From: Acephala macrosclerotiorum
Taxonomy: Eukaryota; Ascomycota; Leotiomycetes; Helotiales; Mollisiaceae
DNA length: 64,000 bases
Direction: 5' to 3'
Assembly (NCBI GenBank): GCA_014904845.1
Contig: MU119237.1
Coordinates: 285,654 to 349,653 of the forward strand
Position 1 is the stretch's first letter; the number at the start of each line of letters is the position of its first letter. A program made the position numbers and the translations under genes. Shown here piece after piece: positions 22,257 through 32,789 of this stretch. The notes below the pieces were generated by a model that saw only the letters and a program-made list of their open reading frames with translations, was not told where the DNA came from and searched no databases.

Positions 22257-22403
22257 GAATCGTTGTGATTAATTTGAAGAGGAGTGCAAATCGTTGGAAT
22301 TTATATATGATAGAACAGGATTGAAAAGAAGAAGAAACGAGTACCATAGCGCAGGCTACCCCCTCATGATATACATGATTTATATCGCGGACTTTTTTTA
22401 CGG

Positions 22404-25364
22404 TCATGGAGCAAAGTTATAGCTTCCGCCATTGTCACATGAGCTCGAAGGATGTGGTACGGCATACTCGAGTTCGAGATTGTCGGAGTTGACTGCCCAC
22501 GAATAGTCGTCGTATAACAATACGCTCTGCGTCGCCTCGTCTCTCTCTTGGGCAAGGGCATCTGAGGTAATACCATCTGAGAGGGATAGATCGTTGTTGA
22601 CAAGGTGCATATGGTTGAATGGATTTGCAACATTGTCGAATGTAGTCTGATGTGAAGAAATGGACTCCACTGTATCATTGTCTAGCATCTGCGGGTCAAT
22701 TTCCTCTTGTGAAGATGAAGATAGGCCTTCTTGCGATGTTCTGGACCTAGCAGGATCCGAGTTGTAGCCAGAATCTGATCCATGGCTGAAAGTCCGACTG
22801 AGTAATTGAGCCTGGAGAGACTGGTCAAGAACAGCCTGGTCGGAGGCATTCTCCGTTGAAGTTCCTACTGAATCCTCCACGCCTGTAGGCATTGCAGGCG
22901 AGTGTCTGGAGTGAACACCGATGCCATGCATAGCGCGCCAGCTCGAGAAAGCATTGTTCTGTGCTTCCTGCATCAGGTCTACAAGCTCGCTCCTCAAACG
23001 TTCCTCGATGGGATGAAGCTCTCTCGTTATTGCATTTTCAAGGACAGTGCTGAAGAAGCGGGGAAGCTCACGACGTAGATAACCTTGGAAACTGTCGATA
23101 TCTTGGGATTGCGGTGTTTGTCCATCGATGTAATTCGCTTCATTGTCCCGAATTGGCTCAAAATCTGGCAAGTCTGGTCAGTATTTTCTCTACTGTTATT
23201 GAAGGTAGTCTGAAGAAGGACAAGGTGAGGTATACATGGACTAGGTATTATCTCCTCCGGCTTCGGTGCAAATATAATTCGGTAAATCTGGAACCATCGA
23301 TCTTCCTCGGTCTGATTGCGATGGATTTTTTTTCGGCACTGGAGCCGAGACTTCATCTTGCTGGTGATGCCATCAACGGGGTAGCTTGTGCGTGGTGGGC
23401 ATGGTTCAGGTGCCTTCACATGAGCATCTAGCTCGTCCTCGGAGCTAAAGACCTCCATGCATCGCTGGCATTGGTGAATGTAGTGATATGTATACAAATG
23501 TGCCCTGAAGGGATGGGACAATGATCAGCATATGTTGTCGCTTGCAGCATTGTGGAGTTAGTGAGACTTACTTAACACGAGCTACAGTTGTGTGCGGAGT
23601 CAACACACATCTACGCCACGCCTGAATAGAGTACTTCCGAGGATCGCGTTTGCGGTACGGGCAAGCAAATCTCAGCGAACTGCCGACTTTATCATCTGAA
23701 ATAAGTTCACTGCTGCCCCTCTTCAGATCCTTCCCACTATCATGGTCCGAGTCGTCTCTGTTCTCCCCCCTTGGTCGTTTGGAATGTTTGCGGCTTGATG
23801 AGCTTGTTATCGAAGATAGGTTCGATATCGACGAGGATGAAGTAGAAGGCCCATTCACAGAACCACGCTCTGTATGAGTCAAGTAGCCGACGTTGAACAC
23901 CTTCCAAAACTCATTCATTAGGCGGTCAATCAGACGTATCTGACCAGAACCCATCTCTTTACCCACTGCTAGATCACCAGCCTCGACCGCTGGGCTATGC
24001 ATATCAGCTTCGTCCTTGAATGCGGAGATATCGATATCGAGCATGCTGTCTTCTTCCCAATCAGTGTGATCTGCAGAACAAGTGGAGTCCGTTTCGTGGC
24101 TAGAACGAGGAGACTCAGGATAGACCAAGTCGGAGGCTGCGCCATGCTCTGCCTGGTGCTTTAAAAGATCCCTCCTCCTGGAAAATCCCTTCCCACCAGT
24201 GCGACAGCACCACAAAAATGGGCAAGGGAATAGACTCTCGTTGTGTGCATCATGCAAGTGCTCCGTGAATTCTCTCTGCGCTCGGAAAATATGTTGTTTA
24301 GCGAGTGGAGCGATGACGGCCTGAGAATGGTATTCACATCCTTCGTGCGGACATGTTAGAGCACGTTTCCGAGCAGAGCGGCGAGAAGGAAGAAGCGATT
24401 CAGGGTCGTAAGTTCCATCAGAGGCGTCTGTTAGATCGGAAGTCGTCCCATGTTGGCTGGGGTTCTGGCTCTCATCACGACCCGTGTGTCGTCGTTGTCG
24501 CGGTTCTCGACCCAAGTCGTGCCCCTGGATGTTGGTATTTTCGGTCCGTTTTTGCTGCAATATTTCTGGTTTTAACAACGATTTGTATTCTGGTGGTAGG
24601 AGATTACTAGTATTTGGCCACTCTAAAGGTTGCACAAAACCATTGTAGTCGTCAGGTGAGATCAGGTCGAATTTCCTCATATGATCGAGTATAGAACAGT
24701 CCATCGTGCCGTGATCGAAACGGCCATTTTCACAGTGTTGCAGAATATGAAACATACGAGTCTCCCATGACAGACGCGGAGGTTTTAATTTGAACTCGGT
24801 ATCGCAAAAAAGGCAAGAGGATTTGGTAGGAGGTCCAACACTGCCGAAATGAGACAGGCTATGGTAGATCCAGGCTCTCGACTCAGTATGATTGAAAATT
24901 ACCTCACATCCCAAGAAACTAAATTCGCACGGCAGGACGTATTGCTTGATTCGGTCGGAGGTTAGTGGCATGCGCTCTGCAAGCCAATCTGGTGATCTGT
25001 TGCCAAAGATTGACTCGTTCGTTGGTGTGCTGATTTCGCTGGACACAAAGGTTGTTGAAGAGCCGGCTGAAGAGAAATACTGCGATGGACGTGTATCAAA
25101 GGCGATACGAATCCCCGGAGCTTTGTTGTCGAGCGGATACCCTTCGCAATGCCTCCCAGATCGCGCACACTTATTGCAATATGGCCTCGTTTCGTCGCAT
25201 TTCACTCTCCAGCTTCTATTGCCGACATGTTAGCAGATGCGAAGATGTCATCAGGCTAGCCTCCGTCAACTGGACACTCACTCGCAGTTATTACATCCTG
25301 TCTTGAACTTTAATAGACTGGCTCGCTGTGGAGTACCGGGTTCGGCGATGGTACATGTCGCCAT
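22404..25364 (-). CDS. Zn2Cys6 plus C2H2 zinc-finger regulator, 918 aa (intact copy 3)
   Basis: Exons 25282-25364, 23572-25215, 23236-23504 and 22404-23164 (introns 66, 67 and 71 nt) give 918 aa with no defect. A Zn2Cys6 cluster at about residues 24-52 reads CNNCESWRVKC, then CNKCARSGRHC; the first intron splits it. C2H2-like units follow: LPCEFSFLGCEVIF with SLSHF, CLFC with RMFHILQH, CPHEGCEYH with a downstream HLHDAH, and CPFLWCC...DLLKHQAEH. A Ser-rich linker leads to the fungal block RFACPYRKRDPRKY, HYIHQCQRCMEVFSSEDELD and VDGITSKMKSRLQCRKK. The C-terminus has PIEERLRSELVDLMQEAQNN and an acidic DDYSWAVNSDNLELEY tail that could activate transcription. A nuclear DNA-binding role is inferred; targets are unknown. 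It is the only intact member of three here. Confidence 0.88.
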
Positions 25365-25826
25365 TGCTTCAGTGTGTGCTGTAGCTCAATCAGCAGTTGA
25401 CGACAAGCTCTGACACGAACGACAGTACCGTCAACGCGAGTGAAGCTGAGGCGTCAGGCGAGGCTATTCATAAACTACCGCCAGCTCGAAGCAGGTACTT
25501 TCGAAAAGGCTCCCTAGGATTTCTCGAAGCTGAGGTGTGAGGGAGGCTGGCGTGGCTGAGCCTGCAGCCACGGCTGAGACTTATGCAGAAACTTGCAAAA
25601 CTCAACTCTAGGATCTGACTTGTCAACGCATTTTATCACACGTGATTCCTGTCCCAGTTTTCCTCCCGCTGCAAAATTATGCGCAAGGGAGGATAGTGGA
25701 TAATCAAGCTGTTTTTGTATATGAAAAGCAATATGGTTCCATTTCTGATGATGTGTTGGAGACCAGAGGATAGTTATATATCGTGGGACGCTCTCACTGA
25801 GGCCTCACCTCCATGCTGTCTGATGC
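25365..25826. promoter_or_regulatory. upstream region of the intact regulator
   Basis: About 460 bp 5' of the start codon. It contains the short run shared with the flank of copy 2 near 21600. No individual binding site can be named. Confidence 0.3.
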
Positions 25827-26147
25827 TCACTCCGAAGGGAAACTCAGCAAATCCCTGGAACCCACTTTCGATAGTTGAGAGAAAATATTGATATCCGGTT
25901 TGGGATCCAGCCACCTCCGGCGGGAGTTTATGACCGAACACGGTGTCCAGAACCTTTCCTTAGCCTCGATGTCGACACAAGGACGCCGTGCTTCCTGTGA
26001 CTCGAGGAATAAATCAAAGCATGTAGATACTTCCACCTCATACTTCTTTGCAGGGACCGAAAGCACTTTCGTACGCGATGCCAGCCACTGACAACCTCGC
26101 AGGAACAAGCTCAATGAGCCTAGCTTAGGCATGATGAACCAATACAT
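25827..26147 (-). CDS. doubtful 106-codon open frame
   Basis: A minus-strand frame reading MPKLGSLSLFLRGCQWLASR near its start and LDPKPDINIFSQLSKVGSR near its end. Three overlapping short frames (26120-26564) lie upstream on the same strand without a convincing splice model. It may be the remnant of an older gene downstream of the LPxEL-type gene. Function is unknown and coding status is uncertain. Confidence 0.22.
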   Translation of the reverse strand: MYWFIMPKLGSLSLFLRGCQWLASRTKVLSVPAKKYEVEVSTCFDLFLESQEARRPCVDIEAKERFWTPCSVINSRRRWLDPKPDINIFSQLSKVGSRDLLSFPSE

Positions 26148-26445
26148 TTACACTTCATCCGCGACCGTGACAGAACATCTCCTGTTTCTCGAACAGAGCT
26201 GTCGAGCAAAGCCGAGAGATCAGATCCGAGCTGCCAGAGCAATTGCCGAATTCGAGAAAGTGTATGAGGGACAGCGTTGAGGTTGCTTGAAGGTGGATGA
26301 CAGAACATACGAAGACGAAAATTCCGATGTGTAAGATGGCCGGGGTCGGGTGATTGGAGGACAATTGGAATTTGAAGATCGATCATTTGCCATACTGATT
26401 GAAGCACTTTGAGTGTCCGAATATAGAAGTTGGCTGCAGTCCTCC

Positions 26446-27388
26446 TTAAGAAAAGGGATCGATAGGTTCCACAGGACTCTCCAACAGAATGACCTTGATG
26501 TCCACCCCTTCCTCCACAAACCCTCCCCACAACTCTCTCTGCTCACCCGGAACAACCGCCTCAAAAAAATCCAAGCCCTTCCCTTTTATCCTCCTAACTC
26601 CCTCTTTAAACTGCAAATAAAGCGGTTCCTCCCCATCTTCACTAAAGAATTTCTTAACATAGACCTTTAACTCTCTCAACCCCTTCATTTTAGAGAGAAG
26701 CTTCCATAACTCGTCAGACCAGGGCTGAGGTTGGCTCGGTCTGTGAAACGTCCATCCGAGATCGAACGACAGTTTGGTCATGGTGTTAAGGCGGGAGGGA
26801 ATGATTGAGAGGCAGAAATGGAGAATGTCTTCCGCGTTTGGGAAGTGGAAGTAGAGAGTCGAGTAGATGAGGGGTGTTAGCTCTGAATATCTAAATGTTG
26901 CAATCAGCTTTGGATGTTTAAAGCAAAGAGTTCGAGTGGGGGAAGCACATTTCTCTACACGTGCACAGCAGAGACAGAAGATTCCAGCTTGAGATCGTCT
27001 CAGCAGCGAGATCAGAACGGTACGTGCGTAGACAATTCTCCTGCCCTCTCATAATCCATGTCCCATCGTTGTTCAGATACCGACTCCCGTACGGAAGGCA
27101 GATGGAACAGGGAGTGTCCCATGAACACGGCTGTCCTTCGATTGCGGAGGTACATCGCCAGTAACATAGTGTGTCCTTGTTTGGGAGTTTGAAGATGTGG
27201 ACGACAGGCGAGATGTCGAGGATGATGACGTCGAAGATTTGTTTTCGAAGTTCGAAAGGTAGTTTACAAAGAGGAGAGTCAAGTTGTCTGATCATGGGTT
27301 GCTTTCTCGATTTCGATTGGAGAAAAGCAAACCTGGGGGCTAAAAGCGGGGTAGTCAGAGCTCGTTGACGCTTCCTGGGGAGCTTCAT
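26446..27388 (-). CDS. LPxEL-type (DUF7730-like) fungal protein, 294 aa
   Basis: Exons 26949-27388 and 26446-26890 with a 58-nt intron (GTGCTT...TTTAG) encode 294 aa. The block SPLCKLPFELRKQIFDVII is the F-box-like opening of a large fungal family of unknown role, and CREIYSELTPLIYSTLYFHF after the splice is its second conserved block. The middle has a Cys-rich stretch (CYWRCTSAIEGQPCSWDTPC) that is less usual. The C-terminus repeats Val/Glu strands (GLRELKVYVKKFFSEDGEEP). No signal or membrane segment is visible. Family assignment is by pattern; no function is known. It is divergent from the P450 gene, about 490 bp between starts. Confidence 0.75.
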
Positions 27389-27880
27389 CAAATCGGCACG
27401 TGAAAATTAATCGGGATTCTCCTCGTCCGAAATGGCGCAAAGTTGAGAAAAGAGAAAATGAGGTCGGCAAGTGGGAAAGAGACATGCCGCATAGGTGGCC
27501 ATGTGCCGTTCTTCTACCACCTTCCTTCCCGTCGTGCGACCATGCTTGCATTTCCCCTCTTCTCTTGGCTGCAACCCTTGGACATGCGGGTTACCCGCAG
27601 CGCACATGAATTTCCTGCATGCAAGTCGGGCCTTTGGACTGGAATAGGGAACGCCTCTGGCACGGTCCGCTGAAAAAAGCGAAATGGTTTGTTGAGAAAG
27701 GAAACTCAATTAAGACATGCAGAAACCTTTGCTTAGCGATAGATAACGAGCTTGAAGCTAGGAAGATAGCGTGGATCCCCCGCGTTGATGTGACTTTGGG
27801 GCTCGTAGCTCTGTGCTTCTTCTTCCCCTCCATCTGGAGCTTGAACGTGTTGATTCATCATGAAGTGAGGTCGTAACACG

Positions 27881-29653
27881 ATGACCAACATTCTCGGACT
27901 GCCCGATTCGAGGGCCCTTGCGGTCGTGGGAGTTGGGTTGCTACTGTACTCAATTTATGGAGTGGTGTATCGATTGTACTTGAGCCCAATTGCGAAATTT
28001 CCAGGTCCAAAACTCGCTGCGTTGACATTATGGTCCATCCCTTCCCTTCTATTCCGCTCCCACCCTCTCACGCAACCTAACCTTCGTAGGTATGAATTCT
28101 ACTACGACGTCTACCCCCACACCGGCCAATACACCTTCCACATCCGCTCCCTGCACAAAAAATACGGCCCCATCATCCGCATCAACCCCTACGAACTCCA
28201 CATCGACACTCCTGACTTCTACGACACGCTATACTCCTCAAGCAAGAAACGCGATAAATGGACATGGTTCACCCGCATGTTCGGACTAGAAGGAGGTGTA
28301 GCTTTCGCCGCGGATCATAACGTACATCGGAGAAGAAGAGCAGCGTTGAATCCGTATTTCTCGCAGGGGAAGGTGAGGCAATTGCAGCCGGTTATTGAGG
28401 GGAATGTGCAGAAATGGATTGCGAGGTTGAGAGGATTGGGGGAATCGGGGGAAGTGGTGAGGTGTGTGGTGGCGGCTAGTGCGTTTAGTTCAGGTGAGAG
28501 TTGTTTCTTGTTCTTTGGAGGTGGAGGTGGGCTGATGGCAGCTTAGATGTGATTATGATGTACTCGTTTGGGCGGTCGTATGAGAAACTTGATAAGCCGG
28601 ATTTTGACGAGGATGATTATGATGCGACTCATGTAGCTGCATCATCGGCGTGGGTGATAAAACATTTCACGTGGCTTTTGACGATGGTCAAGAGTCTTCC
28701 AGAATTTGCTCAGAAGTCGATGGGACAGGCGCTTGCCACGTTTGTAACGTTGCAAATGGTAAGTCGTCATGTTTGGGCTCTGAAAGATGTTGACGAGATG
28801 GGACGATAGGAATGCAAAAGGCAGGTGCGAGAGACGATGGCGGAGAAGGGTAATAAGAGGGAAGATTTGAATCATCCGACGATATTTCACGAGTTGCTCA
28901 ACAGCAAACTTCCCGAGGACGAGAAGAGTGTTCAGAGGCTAGCAGAAGAAGCTCAAACAGTATGTTGCCAGTGGAGGTAGAAATGTCGATTTTTGCTAAC
29001 AGGCGTCCTAGATCACTGTAGCCGGTCAGGAGACTATAGCCTGGGCATTGACCGTCATCACTTACAACCTCCTTGTTAATCCGCGTGTGCTGAATAAACT
29101 CAAAGAAGAGCTGGAAACCGCAATTCCAGAGCCGAACGTGTCAACATCTCTTGCGGTTTTGGAGAACCTGCCATACTTGTCGGGCGTGGTAAAAGAAGGA
29201 CTCAGATTGAGCTACGGCACTGTCTCGCGTAGTCAACGGATAGCGTTTGAGCCTCTACGTTTTTCAGATGGGAAGAAAGAATGGATCATCCCTCCCGGTA
29301 CTCCAGTGGGCATGACATCTCTTTTGATCCACCAGAAAGAAGCCATCTATCCCAACTGGCGCGAATTTAAACCAGAAAGATGGATCGAAGACCCAAGGCT
29401 CGACCGGTATTTGGTTTCTTTTTCCAAAGGTAGCAGGCAATGCCTAGGGATGCCATTGGCAAACGCCGAAATGCATCTTTGGCTGTCTGGTGTTTTCAGG
29501 AGATTTGGATCTCCAGACGTCAGATTTGAAGGAGATGAAGGAGTGCTTGAGCTGGTTGATACGGGCCCTGAGGATGTTGAAGTTGCCGCAGATTGTCTCA
29601 TCCCAAATATCGCGGCTGGAAGACAAGGCGTGAGGTTTCGAGTGTTGAAATAG
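27881..29653 (+). CDS. cytochrome P450 monooxygenase
   Basis: Exons 27881-28032, 28090-28493, 28547-28758, 28810-28959 and 29012-29653 encode 519 aa. One N-terminal membrane anchor (VVGVGLLLYSIYGVVYRLYL) precedes the Pro-rich hinge FPGPKLAALTLW. Key motifs are the KYGPIIRINPYELH block, the I-helix AGQETIAWAL, the EGLR (ExxR) salt bridge, FKPERW, and the heme loop FSKGSRQCLG with the axial Cys. All are intact. It fits the fungal CYP group whose members begin FPGPK...YE(F/Y), which often act on secondary metabolites or lipids in the ER. Intron 1 (57 nt) has no stop and keeps frame, so retention would still give an open protein. The stop lies 21 bp from the stop of the convergent SNO gene. Confidence 0.92.
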
Positions 29654-29674
29654 ATGGCTTTATATGACATGGTT

Positions 29675-30577
29675 TCAAGGGTTTCGTCTTTGATTGACAG
29701 CGTCGACGACCTGCTCAAGCCACCAGACATGTATGCGAGGGTCTCCAGTCAATTCTGGGTGGAAGCTAGTTCCAAATACATTTGCTTGTCGAACCGCAAT
29801 GATATCGCCAGCCTCCGCGTTAAGCTTCTTGCTATCGTCTTCCTTCAAAGCTGCAGGTCGACCAGGTAAAGTGCCCATGATTTTGACTTCTCCGATATTG
29901 ATGCCTCTTGCCACATTCGGATCGATTGCTCGTGATGGTGCAATTACTGTATCGTCAACTTTGGCCTCTCCCTCTTGCTCGCCGGTAACGTTTGGTAATA
30001 ATCTCTCCACAATTGGAGCTCGGATGAAGATTGCTCTGAAGGGTAAATGAGTCGTGTCGAAGTCTTGGCCATCTGCATTCCTCAGGAAAGGAAGATTCAG
30101 GTCCGCTTCAAAGCTTTCAATCTGTCGCCCAAAATGATTACGGTTGACTCGGACATCAAGACCACCGATGAGTTCCTGGCCACCTTTCTTGGTTCTATTT
30201 GCGGATTCAGCAAGCAATATCAGACCTGCACATGTTCCCCATGTCGGTTTTCTCGTGACCCTATTTTTGTCAGCGAAATGTTCGACCTCAACTTGATGCA
30301 TGACTCACTTGACGAAATCTCGCAAAGGTTCCAACATGTTGGATCTCTGAGCTACCAACGATATCGTTGTACTTTCTCCTCCAGGAAGAATCAAAGCATC
30401 ACATGACTTCAATTCCGACTCGGTCCGGACCTCTTTGAAAGTCCAGTTCTTTTCCACGATGTCTTTGGCGGAGAGTATCTGAGCCGCCTGTCTCAACAAC
30501 TGGACATGCTCATTGAAAGCACCTTGTAAGGCCAGTACGCCCACAGTAATATCTATAACACCCTCAGTCGAGCCCAT
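29675..30577 (-). CDS. SNO1: PLP synthase glutaminase subunit (PdxT/SNO)
   Basis: Exons 30309-30577 and 29675-30260 (48-nt intron) encode 284 aa. The protein hydrolyses glutamine and passes ammonia to the PdxS/SNZ subunit to make pyridoxal 5'-phosphate, in the cytosol. Motifs are VGVLALQGAFNEHV (substrate loop), LPGGESTTI (oxyanion strand), WGTCAGLILLAE (catalytic Cys, just after the splice) and GTSFHPELTGD (His-Glu of the triad). It is about 60-80 residues longer than bacterial PdxT, with inserts around TKKGGQELIGGLDVRV and EQEGEAKVDDT, as I expect in fungi. The SNZ partner is not in the window. It is divergent from the acyltransferase gene. Confidence 0.93.
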
Positions 30578-30889
30578 GATGAAGATGTTCGCGGATAAAT
30601 CCTGATTTTTGTTGATCATCAACACCCTCTGCACATGTGAGGAAAAAAAAAGTTCATCTTGTGACACTCAACTCAACTGACGTCGGTGATCGGGCCAACC
30701 TTATTTTCACTAGCGTCGCTCGGCAATCCTCCACCAAAAAGAGAGGCATCACATTTCAACTACAATCCTCAACATAAATCTACACCGCTGTAAGACATTC
30801 TATGTTCGCTCTTCTCCCTCCTCGAGAGGGGCCCGACTATCCTAGAACCTCACAGCGACTCTGCTGCTCCTGCTAGCGGCGAAGAAGAC
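30578..30889. promoter_or_regulatory. shared divergent promoter, SNO and acyltransferase
   Basis: The two start codons lie 312 bp apart and point away from each other, so both promoters are in this interval. No TATA box stands out; CT-rich stretches occur near 30800-30830. Co-regulation is possible but not shown by the sequence. Confidence 0.55.
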
Positions 30890-31859
30890 ATGCTCTCCAT
30901 CCTCTACTACCTCGGCCTTTCCGCAGTGGCATATTTTGGGCTGACCGCCTTCCTCTTCATGCTCGAATCGCGGATCCCAGCCCTCGGCTTCTACGCACGA
31001 CTTCTTGCTTCATACGCCGCACTCGTCGCCTGCTCCTGGTTCGGTGTCATCGTGTCGATACTACTGCGGGTTTTCGGAAATGTGCGACTTGCGCAGTGGG
31101 CTACTGCTAGGAGCTTCAAATATGTCATGCGCTTTGCGACGGGTGTAACCTTCAAAATCGAAGATCCGAATAACTACCTGAACACCACGAGACCTGCAGT
31201 CATAATTGGGAACCATCAGACGGAGCTCGATGTGTTGGCGCTAGGGTGGATATTCCCAAAGTACTGTTCGGTGTCTGCGAAGAAGAGTTTGAAGAATGTT
31301 CCGTTCTTGGGATGGTACATGTCACTCTCTGGAACCGTCTTCATTGATCGAGCCAATTCTTCGAGTGCCAGACAGGCGATGGCGGGAGCGGCGGATGAGA
31401 TCATAAAGGAGAAGCAAAATGTTTGGATGTTCCCCGAAGGCACAAGGAGTTATGCGAAGGAGCCGATACTGCTGCCTTTCAAGAAGGGTGCTTTCCATCT
31501 AGCTGTCCAGGCTGGTGTTCCAATCGTGCCAGTAGTCATTGGAAACTATTCCGATGTACTCTATGTGCAAGGACGAAGGTTCAAGGCGGGGCAGATTCCA
31601 GTGAAAGGTACAGCCAGTTACATTCATGTTGTTTCCTACTAGTCAATGCTGACACTGACTAGTTTTGAAACCTATTGAGACGAAGAACTTGACAGCGGCG
31701 GACGTGGAAGACCTGACACGCGATACTAGAGAGCTGATGCTCAGAGAACTGTTAGCCATAACGTCGAAAGCCAGAGATCAGCCAATGGCGATGCCTGCAC
31801 AAACTGCTGGGGATGGAGTTATTAAAGCAAGCGGTGCCGAGGCTACAATCGCATCATAA
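30890..31859 (+). CDS. SLC1: 1-acyl-sn-glycerol-3-phosphate acyltransferase
   Basis: Exons 30890-31607 and 31663-31859 (55-nt intron) encode 304 aa. The enzyme acylates lysophosphatidate to phosphatidate in ER or lipid-droplet membranes. Two hydrophobic N-terminal segments (about residues 3-24 and 35-60) are followed by the PlsC domain. Its motifs are GNHQTELDVLAL (HX4D catalysis), SGTVFIDRANS, VWMFPEGTRSYAKE (glycerol-phosphate binding) and VPIVPVVIGNYSD. The C-terminus after the intron is charged, with LTRDTRELMLRELLAI. Length and order match the fungal Slc1 family. No defect seen. Confidence 0.93.
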
Positions 31860-32789
31860 GAATAGAGACGGGCATTTGGATGAACTATTGGAAGGTCCAT
31901 TGCTAGTAGGTGGAGGCAAGAGGACGATTGCATCCTGGGCCGATGAAAGCTGTGACGACATCATGACACGGAAAGCCTACGCATCTGGAGTACAGGCGGG
32001 CATTCTCGCATCAAGCATATACCCCATTAGACGGCCATGCTAGAGATAATACGAATGCTTCTTTCGTCAGCCCATTTGCAATTTGCATCTGGAGAGAATT
32101 TTGGCGCTTTTATTCCTGTTTTGCACCCAGCTGAAGTTTCGACATTACGTGACTCAGACGACTTGTCATTGATTTAAATTGAAAAATTCTCGCTCTGTTG
32201 TCCATTGGAGCAAGCATTGTTGAGTTTGAAACTGTTGATATCTATGGCGGTCCCGTACATTTTAGGCTTGACAGATGTCCGGCGCAAAGGAGGTCATAAG
32301 CGCATTTTGCACCACCATTTTGCTATACTATATTACTGCCATTCTTATCATCTTGCAATACATCCCTATGTGTATTGCTCAAGAAATAAGAAGAGACGGT
32401 TTTTCGAGGCACATGATCACGTGACGTATCCCAAGTTTTCATCAAAAGGCTAGGCGTTCTTTGTCGGAGAACTAAGGTCACTTTGTGGTACATACTCGAG
32501 CCCATCCTTGTCATGCGAACAATAAATTTCCGTTTGCATTTGTCTTTGCAAAGAGAACAAAGAGTGTCAGATGCAAACGCTCATCCCAGAAATATCAAGT
32601 TATCAAGTTCGAAGTTGAGAGGCGTCACAACAAGAACGAGTTTGTTCCCGTTGAATTGGCCCTTTATGATTCTCATTTGGTAAATAGATGGAGTGAATCA
32701 ATGAAAGTGCTTGATATTTCTTACTTGTATCAACCCCTGAAGGCCCACATTCTTGTGAAGGATTAAATTAAAAGATCTTGGAATTCAAG
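31860..32789. other. intergenic, nothing firm
   Basis: About 930 bp between the acyltransferase stop and the next ATG. The last 280 bp have a long open frame ending just before the next gene that I take as 5' leader. A loose inverted pair (GTTTGCATTTGTC near 32531 and CAGATGCAAAC near 32567) may form a leader hairpin. No gene is recognised. Confidence 0.4.
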
